Source: Denitrificimonas caeni DSM 24390 (lineage in GTDB: Bacteria > Pseudomonadota > Gammaproteobacteria > Pseudomonadales > Pseudomonadaceae). From it: a stretch of 64,000 nucleotides of DNA. Below, one piece after another: positions 55,031 to 62,719 of this stretch (within the stretch, counting starts at the first letter, position 1; each line of letters begins with the position of its first letter). A program made the position numbers and the translations under genes. The DNA is taken from positions 1-64,000 of the forward strand of contig NZ_ATXQ01000011.1 in NCBI RefSeq assembly GCF_000421765.1, given 5' to 3'. Below the pieces are notes generated by a model that saw only the letters and a list, made by a program, of their open reading frames with translations, did no database searches and was not told the origin of the DNA.

Positions 55031-57241
55031 ATGTTTTCTGAGGAAAAATTAAGTGCTCTAATCGCCAGTATCGGCTTGAATAATCAAGCGTTCCGCGAGC
55101 GCGAGCGCTTTATGGACTGGCAGCCTGAAGATGCTATATACCTTGCACAAGCCTCTGAGAACGTGCAACAGCAACATATCGACTTTATTAAGCAACTGCA
55201 TGAGCATCTGGCGCAGTTTCCAGACATTGCACTGCAGTTTCAGCAAGCGCAAAGCTCAGAAAGCTTAGCGACCAAACAAGAGCAATACTATCAACAGCTA
55301 TGGCAAAGCCCGCATGATGAAAACTACATTAAAGATCGAGTGCGCGTTGGCTTAACCCACCAAGCCATCGGACTCAAACCACAATGGTACCTGGGTTCCT
55401 ATCGTCTTTATTTAGACACCATGCTGAAAGCAGTTTGTAGTGACGCTGAGCAAACACAACTGCTCTCAAGCTTACTTAAAGCAGTTTTTCTAGATATGTC
55501 GCTCGCCATCGACAGCTATGCTGCCGCTTACAATCAGCGTCTTGAAGAAAATCAAGCGCGGTTTGCTCGAGCGATGCGTGGTGCTAACGATGGTATTTGG
55601 GAGTGGGAAATTGATAGCGATCGTTTGCATGTGTCCAATCGTTGGCTAGAGATGCTCGACCTGACTGCTGAAGAACTCGGTGTGCACAACAGCAACAACT
55701 GGATGAGCCGTATCCATCACGACGATTTGCCTTTAGTTCGTAAAGCGCTCGGCAAGCATCTTAGTGGACACAGTCAGTTTTTAGACTGCGAACACCGTAT
55801 TCGTAAAAAAAATGGCGACTATATTTGGGTCTCATTACGTGGCTTTGCCAGCACTAATGAACAAGGTGGACAACGTATATCGGGCTCACAAGCCGACATT
55901 AGCGAGCGCAAAGAACATGAGCAACGCATGTCTTATGCGGCTTTCCATGACCCTTTGACAGGTTTAGCCAATCGCCGCCAACTCGATCAATTACTGCACG
56001 ACTCGATGCAACGCAGCCAACAAGCAGGCACTCGTGAAACAGCCTTGTTATTTATTGATCTCGATAACTTCAAGCAGGTTAACGACAACTACGGGCATAA
56101 AGCCGGTGACTTTCTCTTGGTAGAGATCGCTCGCCGCTTACAAAACTGCTTACGTCCAGGCGATCATTTAGGCCGCTTTGGTGGTGATGAATTTGTAGTG
56201 TTACTGGATGACCTTGCCTGCTTAGAAGATGCCGAACATGTCGCGCAACGGATGCTCGATAGCTTGTCATCTGCGTTGCGTATTGACGATCATTTGTTAT
56301 CGGTAAGCGCCAGTATTGGTATTACCGTGCTACCTCACGGCACGCCACCGAACGAGTTGCTACAAGCTGCTGATTTGGCACTCTATCAGGCTAAAATGGC
56401 TGGTAAAGCACAGTTTGCGCACTACACAAAAGATATGCACTTGGCGACCCAAGAGCTGCAAAGCAAGCAGGCCGCACTCACCAAAGGCCTCGCTAACAAG
56501 TCATTCGAATTGCTCTATCAACCTATTTACTCAGTCAATCAAGAACCCAAACACGACTCTTCAGCGATTTATGCAGTTGAAGCTTTGTTACGCTGGCATC
56601 ATGACGGGCACTGTTACACCCCTGATAGTTTCTTAGACTTGCTGGAAGACTCTGATGAGATTCTTGCAGTAGGCGCTTGGGTATTAAAGTCTGCTTGCAG
56701 CACTGTGCGCCAATGGCAGCAGAGCTTTATCCCGCAGTTGCACTGCTCAGTAAACCTCTCTTACAAGCAATTGCGCAGTCCACACTTGGTGTCTTTAATG
56801 AAAACTGCGCTCGAATCAAGCGGCTTATTAGCCAAGTTCTTAATTATCGAAATTACCGAACAACACCTCAAGCCAGATTGCGCGCAATCATTAGCCAACT
56901 TACGCGAACTGAGCCAACTCGGTATTCAAATTGCGCTGGATAACTTCGGCATGGGCCAAGCATCTCTGGGTTACCTCAAGCGCTTCCCGCTGAACATTCT
57001 TAAAGTTGATAAAAGCTTGATCAGTAATACCCTGCAAGACCCTTTACTAAAAGATTTTGGTCAAGCGATGATCAGTTTAGGGCACAGTTTGAATCTTAAG
57101 GTCATCGCCGAGGGTATCGAAAACACCGATCAGCTGTCACTCATTCAGGCTCGCCAATGTGAGTTTGCCCAAGGTTATTTGTTCAGCAATCCACTGACGG
57201 CACAACAGTTTGAAGCGTTGGTCAGCACACCTGCAAAATAA
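55031..57241 (+). CDS. Globin-coupled sensor, PAS-GGDEF-EAL protein
   Basis: A 736-residue soluble c-di-GMP protein. The N-terminal 150 or so residues match the sensor-globin domain of globin-coupled sensors: DRVRVGLTHQAIGLKPQWYL holds the proximal haem ligand His110. A PAS domain follows (GIWEWEIDSDRLHVSN), then GGDEF with intact GRFGGDEFVVLL and an RxxD inhibitory site (RPGD) five residues before it. The EAL domain keeps EALLRWHH but the usual DDFGTGYSS reads LDNFGMGQAS, so hydrolysis is doubtful. Best read as an oxygen-responsive diguanylate cyclase with product inhibition. ATG 55031 has AAGG 6 bases upstream; the frame is open from 54923. Confidence 0.87.
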   Translation: MFSEEKLSALIASIGLNNQAFRERERFMDWQPEDAIYLAQASENVQQQHIDFIKQLHEHLAQFPDIALQFQQAQSSESLATKQEQYYQQLWQSPHDENYIKDRVRVGLTHQAIGLKPQWYLGSYRLYLDTMLKAVCSDAEQTQLLSSLLKAVFLDMSLAIDSYAAAYNQRLEENQARFARAMRGANDGIWEWEIDSDRLHVSNRWLEMLDLTAEELGVHNSNNWMSRIHHDDLPLVRKALGKHLSGHSQFLDCEHRIRKKNGDYIWVSLRGFASTNEQGGQRISGSQADISERKEHEQRMSYAAFHDPLTGLANRRQLDQLLHDSMQRSQQAGTRETALLFIDLDNFKQVNDNYGHKAGDFLLVEIARRLQNCLRPGDHLGRFGGDEFVVLLDDLACLEDAEHVAQRMLDSLSSALRIDDHLLSVSASIGITVLPHGTPPNELLQAADLALYQAKMAGKAQFAHYTKDMHLATQELQSKQAALTKGLANKSFELLYQPIYSVNQEPKHDSSAIYAVEALLRWHHDGHCYTPDSFLDLLEDSDEILAVGAWVLKSACSTVRQWQQSFIPQLHCSVNLSYKQLRSPHLVSLMKTALESSGLLAKFLIIEITEQHLKPDCAQSLANLRELSQLGIQIALDNFGMGQASLGYLKRFPLNILKVDKSLISNTLQDPLLKDFGQAMISLGHSLNLKVIAEGIENTDQLSLIQARQCEFAQGYLFSNPLTAQQFEALVSTPAK

Positions 57242-57273
57242 GGATAACAGCGCCAAACTTTAATCAGATGGTT

Positions 57274-57287
57274 ATACTGCGCAGTAT
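57274..57287. repeat. Perfect 14-base palindrome before the ABC permease
   Basis: ATACTGCGCAGTAT is a perfect palindrome about 35 bases before the permease start. It does not resemble a Fur box. It may be an operator. Confidence 0.4.
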
Positions 57288-57321
57288 TGCTTAACGCGTG
57301 ACTGATCGAACGAGGTTTTTT

Positions 57322-58941
57322 GTGGCTCTTCCTGCCCAACGTCGCTGGTATCCAATTTCTTTATTTTTTGTCGCTTTGGTCTGTCTGCCGATCAGCGTCC
57401 TACTGCTCAGCTGGCATAGCGTGGATACGCAGATCTGGAATCATCTGTGGGAAACGCAGATGACACGTTTACTCTCCAACACTGCGATTCTGCTAGCGGG
57501 GGTCGGTGTTGGCGTGACATTAATTGGCGTCAGTCTTGCCTGGCTCACCAGTCTTTGTGAGTTTCCAGGCCGCCGTTGGCTCGATTGGGCGTTGATGCTG
57601 CCCTTTGCAATCCCAGCTTATGTTTTAGCCTTTGTCTTTGTTGGTTTACTGGATTTTTCCGGCCCGGTTCAAACCTTACTGCGTGAATGGTTTGGCAGCG
57701 GTTTGCGCTTACCCAGCGTACGCTCCACCGGTGGCGTTATTATCGTTTTCATTCTGGTGTTTTACCCCTATGTTTACCTGCTGGCGCGCACTGCCTTTTT
57801 AGCCCAAGGCAAAGGTTTTATGGAGGCCGCACGGGTTTTAGGTTTAAGCCCTTGGCAAGCCTTTTGGCGAGTGGCTTTACCGGTTGCACGCCCAGCCATT
57901 GGCGCTGGCGTGGCTTTAGCGCTGATGGAAGCACTGGCTGATTTTGGCGCGGTGTCAGTATTTAACTTCGACACCTTCACCACGGCAATTTATAAAACCT
58001 GGTATGGTTTTTTTAGCTTATCCAGCGCGACCCAACTGGCCAGTTTACTGCTACTGTTTGTCGCCGTGCTGCTGTTTTCAGAACAACGTGCACGTGGCGC
58101 TATTCGCCCAAGCAATGAGCGCCCTCGCGGTAAAGCTTTGTATAAACTGCGCGGTTGGAAAGCCTTTTTAGCCACCACTTGGTGCTGCTTGGTGTTTCTC
58201 TGCGCCTTTGTCATTCCAATTCTGCAATTGCTCGCATGGTTTTGGCAGCGCGGCCGTTTTGACCTCGATGAGCGCTACACCGCGCTGATCACTCACACCT
58301 TATATTTAGGCCTAATAGCCGCTGCAATCACCGTCACAGCAGCTTTACTGCTAGCATTTGCTAAGCGCATGACGCCCACCAAACGTATGCACGCCTTGGT
58401 CGGCTTTGCTAATTTAGGCTACGCATTGCCCGGTTCGGTGTTGGCTGTAGCGATTATGCTGGCCTTTAGTTATTTGGATGAACACGCGGTGATTCCATTA
58501 TCTTTATCGTTCGGCGGCGCCGGCAAGCCGATTCTGCTAGGCAGTTTAAGTGCGCTCTTACTGGCGTATATGATTCGTTTTATGGCCGTTGCCTATGGTC
58601 CACTTGAAGGCGCTTTAGCACGCATTAAGCCGTCGCTACCGGAAGCGTCACGCAGCTTAGGCATTAGTGGCTTGTCATTATTTCGTCGTGTGTATCTGCC
58701 ATTATTGCTGCCGGGTAGTTTATCGGCAGCATTGCTGGTGTTTGTCGATGTGCTTAAAGAAATGCCTGCTACCTTATTAATGCGCCCGTTTGGCTGGGAT
58801 ACCTTAGCCGTGCGTATTTTTGAAATGACCAGTGAGGGTGAGTGGGCGCGAGCTTCGTTACCTGCGTTAACTTTGGTGTTGGTGGGCTTGCTACCCGTTG
58901 TGCTATTGATTCGTCGCTCGGCTTATCGTCCAGGACATTAG
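57322..58941 (+). CDS. Iron(III)-type ABC transporter permease (FbpB family), orphan
   Basis: A 539-residue permease made of two fused membrane halves, as in ferric-iron (FbpB/SfuB) systems. Each half carries a coupling loop: GFMEAARVLGLSPWQAFWRVALP and LPEASRSLGISGLSLFRRVYLP. About twelve helices are visible. GAGG lies 6 bases before GTG 57322; GTG 57298 is an alternative. Neither the binding protein nor the ATPase gene is adjacent in this window. The next gene is gcvT, the same neighbour I recall for a similar permease in P. aeruginosa. Substrate inferred from family. Confidence 0.82.
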   Translation: MALPAQRRWYPISLFFVALVCLPISVLLLSWHSVDTQIWNHLWETQMTRLLSNTAILLAGVGVGVTLIGVSLAWLTSLCEFPGRRWLDWALMLPFAIPAYVLAFVFVGLLDFSGPVQTLLREWFGSGLRLPSVRSTGGVIIVFILVFYPYVYLLARTAFLAQGKGFMEAARVLGLSPWQAFWRVALPVARPAIGAGVALALMEALADFGAVSVFNFDTFTTAIYKTWYGFFSLSSATQLASLLLLFVAVLLFSEQRARGAIRPSNERPRGKALYKLRGWKAFLATTWCCLVFLCAFVIPILQLLAWFWQRGRFDLDERYTALITHTLYLGLIAAAITVTAALLLAFAKRMTPTKRMHALVGFANLGYALPGSVLAVAIMLAFSYLDEHAVIPLSLSFGGAGKPILLGSLSALLLAYMIRFMAVAYGPLEGALARIKPSLPEASRSLGISGLSLFRRVYLPLLLPGSLSAALLVFVDVLKEMPATLLMRPFGWDTLAVRIFEMTSEGEWARASLPALTLVLVGLLPVVLLIRRSAYRPGH

Positions 58942-59067
58942 CCGAGCGGCAGCGAAGCAGACTATATTTATAATGACCGGTGCAGCCCTTAAGCAACATG
59001 GCTACAATACGTACCGTTTGAATTATCCACAGGCTCAAATACTGCGTTTGGCCAGTTAGGAGATCCC

Positions 59068-60150
59068 ATGGGATTGCGTACCCCGATGTATGACATGCAC
59101 CTGGCTCTAGGTGCAAAAATGGTGGATTTTAATGGCTGGGATATGCCATTACATTTTGGCTCACAAGTTGATGAGCACCATCATGTGCGTAATGAATGTG
59201 GTGTTTTTGATATTTCCCACATGAGCATTTTTGATATTCAGGGCGAACAGGCCCAAGCATTTTTACAGTATGTACTCAGTAATGATGTCGCACTGCTCGC
59301 CGCTATTGGTCACGCACAACACAGCACCCTGCTCAACGAGCAAGGCGGCGTGATTGATGACTTAATGGTGTTTCGTATGGCTACAGGCTATCGCATCATT
59401 TGTAATGCTGTGACTCGTGAGCGCGTCCACGCTTGGTTAGCGCAACATGCCACAGCCTTTGCCTGCAGCGTGACATGGCGCAATGATTTAAGTATTTTCT
59501 CTATCCAAGGCCCACTCGCTCGTGAGCGCTTAGCTGCCATTTTAAGTTCAACGCGCACAGCCTTAGTACAAAAACTGGAGCACCACCAAGGTGCTGCAGA
59601 CGGTGAGTGGTTTATTTCTTGCACCGGCTATACCGGCGAAGACGGCATTGAGATCACTCTGCCAGCCAGCCAAGCCATCGACTTTATTAATGAGTTAGTG
59701 GGTGCCGGTATCTCGCCTATCGGTATTGGCGCGCGTGATACTTTACGTTTAGAAGCCGGGTTTAATTTATATGGCTTTGATATGAATGAGCAGATTTCGC
59801 CGTTAGTGGCGGGGATGAACAATGTCATCAGCTGGGAGCCTAGCAGTCGTAACTTTATCGGTCGCCGTGCTTTACAAGCGCAGTTGGATGCTGGTCTCAA
59901 TGAAAAACTGGTGGGCTTAGTCCTAGAAGAACGCGGCGTTTTACGCGCAGGACAACCCGTGCGCATTGATAACAACACCTCGGGCGTGATTACCAGTGGC
60001 AGCTTTTCACCCACACTAGGTAAAGCCATCGCCCTAGCTCGGGTACCAATGGGCACCGGCGAACGTGCTGAAGTTGAGATTCGCCATAAATGGTTTCCGG
60101 TACGCGTGGTTAAACCGCGTTTTGTTCGCAATGGAAAAATTCTAATTTAG
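59068..60150 (+). CDS. gcvT: Glycine cleavage system T protein (aminomethyltransferase)
   Basis: A 360-residue tetrahydrofolate-dependent enzyme that takes the aminomethyl group from lipoylated H protein, releasing ammonia and methylene-THF. Characteristic blocks are [54 protein letters not shown] and FIGRRAL. AGGAG precedes ATG 59068. It is followed by gcvH, but with a 163-base gap. Confidence 0.95.
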   Translation: MGLRTPMYDMHLALGAKMVDFNGWDMPLHFGSQVDEHHHVRNECGVFDISHMSIFDIQGEQAQAFLQYVLSNDVALLAAIGHAQHSTLLNEQGGVIDDLMVFRMATGYRIICNAVTRERVHAWLAQHATAFACSVTWRNDLSIFSIQGPLARERLAAILSSTRTALVQKLEHHQGAADGEWFISCTGYTGEDGIEITLPASQAIDFINELVGAGISPIGIGARDTLRLEAGFNLYGFDMNEQISPLVAGMNNVISWEPSSRNFIGRRALQAQLDAGLNEKLVGLVLEERGVLRAGQPVRIDNNTSGVITSGSFSPTLGKAIALARVPMGTGERAEVEIRHKWFPVRVVKPRFVRNGKILI

Positions 60151-60239
60151 TCTTGTGCAAAGGATCGCCAATAACCTATAAATCTTCTGCTAGAGTCATG
60201 CTTAAAGGTTACCGATCTCAAGGCATACCCGCAGAAAAA

Positions 60240-60272
60240 CACCGCGCTGAAGAGCGATCAAAACGCGCGGTG
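60240..60272. repeat. Inverted repeat in the gcvT-gcvH gap
   Basis: CACCGCGC (60240-60247) pairs with GCGCGGTG (60265-60272) over a 17-base loop, about 40 bases before gcvH. It may be an attenuating or processing hairpin. It lacks a T-run and the conserved cores of a glycine riboswitch. Confidence 0.45.
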
Positions 60273-60313
60273 AATTATAAAAACCGCACCGCATCTGCTA
60301 AGGAAATCAAGTT

Positions 60314-60691
60314 ATGAGCACTATTGAAGCTGGATTACGCTATGCCGAGACCCACGAATGGGCACGCTTAGAAAGCGATGGCACAGTCTCTGTAGGTATT
60401 ACCGATCACGCCCAAGAAGCGCTTGGCGATGTGGTCTATATTGAGCTGCCGGCCCTTAACAGCACACTGACTGCAGCGCAGCCAGTTGGCGTAGTTGAAT
60501 CAGTGAAAGCCGCCTCTGATATTCATGCTCCGCTCAGTGGCACGGTGATTGCTGTCAACGAAGGTCTGACTGAAGCACCTGAAGGCGTCAACACTCACCC
60601 TTATCAAAGCTGGTTTTACCGCATCCAACCTAGCAATCCTGATGAGCTACAGCAGTTGTTAGATGCAGATGGCTACAAAGCGATTTGCTAA
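60314..60691 (+). CDS. gcvH: Glycine cleavage system H protein
   Basis: A 125-residue lipoyl carrier that shuttles intermediates between P, T and L proteins. The lipoylated Lys lies in GVVESVKAASDIHAPLSG, preceded by ALGDVVYIELP, and the tail is NPYxSWFYRI-like (HPYQSWFYRIQPSNPDEL). AAGGAA precedes ATG 60314. gcvP, usually next in pseudomonads, does not follow; folA lies convergent 16 bases away. Confidence 0.95.
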   Translation: MSTIEAGLRYAETHEWARLESDGTVSVGITDHAQEALGDVVYIELPALNSTLTAAQPVGVVESVKAASDIHAPLSGTVIAVNEGLTEAPEGVNTHPYQSWFYRIQPSNPDELQQLLDADGYKAIC

Positions 60692-60707
60692 GCGGTGTGC
60701 GCTAAAC

Positions 60708-61226
60708 TTAGCTCTGGATGCGTTGCCACACTTCAAAGGTATAGCCCGGCTCGGTGTTTTGAGCTGGGTGCGCTTGTGCACTGGTTTGTTGCCAATCCCC
60801 AGCATCCAGTACTGGAAAAAACGTATCACCCTCGAGCTCAAGTTCGATGCGGGTTAAATACACCCGTTGCGCCAAAGCAATGGCCTGCTGATAAATCTGC
60901 CCGCCACCAATCACCATAACCTCATCGACGCCTTGTTGCGCTGCCCACTCCTGGCCACGCTCAATGGCACTGGCAAGATCAGCAAAAACCTCTGCGCCAG
61001 CCAGCTCTGCATCGGCTTGACGGCTGATCACTATATTTAGACGTCCAGGCAACGGACGCCCCAGTGACTCCCAAGTTTTACGCCCCATAATGATTGGCTT
61101 ACCTAGGGTGCACTGTTTGAAATAGCGTAAATCGGCAGGCAAATGCCAAGGCATCTGATTTTCCAGTCCAATCACTTGATTGCGTGTCGCCGCGACAATC
61201 AAACTCACTGGCAATGCATTACTCAT
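60708..61226 (-). CDS. folA: Dihydrofolate reductase
   Basis: A 172-residue NADPH-dependent enzyme that makes tetrahydrofolate and is the trimethoprim target. The active-site region is IGLENQMPWHLPADLRYFKQ with the catalytic acidic Asp, followed by IIMGRKTWESLGRPLPGRLN and VMVIGGGQIYQQAI. Tetrahydrofolate links it to the neighbouring GcvT reaction. ATG 61226. Convergent with gcvH. Confidence 0.95.
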   Translation of the reverse strand: MSNALPVSLIVAATRNQVIGLENQMPWHLPADLRYFKQCTLGKPIIMGRKTWESLGRPLPGRLNIVISRQADAELAGAEVFADLASAIERGQEWAAQQGVDEVMVIGGGQIYQQAIALAQRVYLTRIELELEGDTFFPVLDAGDWQQTSAQAHPAQNTEPGYTFEVWQRIQS

Positions 61227-61345
61227 AAAGGCTGCGCCTCAAAATATCTAAGATTATTTCTCTATCTTAAAGGATTTGCGCCGCATTGGCGTTATTCAAG
61301 ACGCAATATCAGGCACAATAGCCGTTATAGACGTGACTCAATGGA

Positions 61346-62719
61346 ATGCTTGTGACTGACTCACTACCCCCTTTACAAACGCTCTGGCTCTGCGAAACAG
61401 TGCGTTTACGCGAAGAGCAAACTGGCTTGCTTGAAGACAGCGAAGCTTGTCGTACAGCGCGTGCTACACAAGGATCATTGGCGCAGCGCCTGCAAGTACG
61501 CGGGCTATTTCTGGCTAAGCGCGATGGCCTGCTGATTGCCATGCAACATTGGCTGCAAGGGGCCAAATTGGCACTCTGGCTGTTAATCCTGAGTGCTATC
61601 ATTGCTGGTGTAGTACTGGCCAAAACAGCTCTGAGTGGCGCACCGCAAGCAATTAATATCTTTTGGGCATTGGCCGGCTTGATTGGCTTAAATCTATTGA
61701 GTTTGCTGGCTTGGCTTTTCAGTTTGGTTTTTTCCGCACAAACCAGCTCACCATTGAGTCAAGTCTGGCTCTGGCTGAGTAACAAGTTGGCACGCGATGC
61801 CAAGGCTGCGCAGTTAGCGCCAGCACTGCTGGTCTTATTGCAACGCCATAATCTATTGCGTTGGGGCTTAGGACGGTTATTGCATGGCTGGTGGTTGCTC
61901 ACCTTAACCACGGCCTTGCTGAGTCTAATTGCGCTGTTGGCCACACGCCGTTATGGCTTTGTCTGGGAATCCACCATTGTTGCCAGCGATTCCTTCGTTA
62001 CCTTAGTCAGCAGCCTCGGCACACCCGCGGCTTGGCTTGGCTTTGCGATACCAGACAGCCCCCTGATTCAACACAGTGGCCTGCAAGCTTTAGCGGATGA
62101 ACAAGCACGGCATATTTGGGCCAGTTGGCTACTGGGCATGCTGCTTATCTACGGAATTGTGCCACGTTTAGCCTGCAGCCTATTGTGTGAGTGGCGCTGG
62201 CGACGTGGGATTAAAGGTTTACAGCTCAACCCTAACGATCCTATTTGGCAGCCTTTGCATGAGCGTGTGCAGCCCAGCAGTGAGCGCTTAGGAGTTATTG
62301 ATGCTGCGCCAACTGAGTTACCTAGTAGCACCACTGGCGCACAAATAAAAGGGCAAGCGGCGGTTATCGTCGCCATAGAATTGGATGACAGTGTCAGCTG
62401 GCCGCCTGAATTACCACCGCAGGTGTTCAATGCTGGCGTCATCGATACCCGCGAACAACGACGCAAGATTCTTGATCAACTCAGCGCTAACCCGCCCGCG
62501 CGCCTACTGATTGCCTGTAATCCACAGCGCTCTGTTGATCGCGGTACTTTGCATTTAATTGCCGAACTGTCACGCACCGCCGTGCAGACTCAGATCTGGT
62601 TACTGGCAACCGACACTGCTGAGGAACGCCTGAATACCTGGCAAGAACAACTCGACTTACTAAAACTTCCACACAGTCGTTTGGCCCCTTTGGCATGGTT
62701 GGAGCAAGGTCATGAGTGA
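61346..62719 (+). CDS. DUF2868 membrane protein
   Basis: A 457-residue protein with several membrane helices in its first two thirds (about 75-95, 105-128, 175-200 and 260-285) and a cytoplasmic C-terminal region containing VIVAIELDDSVSWPPELPP and PARLLIACNPQRSVDRGTLH. It matches the DUF2868 family, always found beside a DUF3482 GTPase. Its function is not known. The start is ATG 61346 or GTG 61352. It overlaps the next gene by 8 bases. Confidence 0.75.
   Translation: MLVTDSLPPLQTLWLCETVRLREEQTGLLEDSEACRTARATQGSLAQRLQVRGLFLAKRDGLLIAMQHWLQGAKLALWLLILSAIIAGVVLAKTALSGAPQAINIFWALAGLIGLNLLSLLAWLFSLVFSAQTSSPLSQVWLWLSNKLARDAKAAQLAPALLVLLQRHNLLRWGLGRLLHGWWLLTLTTALLSLIALLATRRYGFVWESTIVASDSFVTLVSSLGTPAAWLGFAIPDSPLIQHSGLQALADEQARHIWASWLLGMLLIYGIVPRLACSLLCEWRWRRGIKGLQLNPNDPIWQPLHERVQPSSERLGVIDAAPTELPSSTTGAQIKGQAAVIVAIELDDSVSWPPELPPQVFNAGVIDTREQRRKILDQLSANPPARLLIACNPQRSVDRGTLHLIAELSRTAVQTQIWLLATDTAEERLNTWQEQLDLLKLPHSRLAPLAWLEQGHE

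Noticed and set aside
60151-60313. Glycine riboswitch between gcvT and gcvH
   Set aside because: The conserved aptamer cores are absent; only a simple inverted repeat is present.
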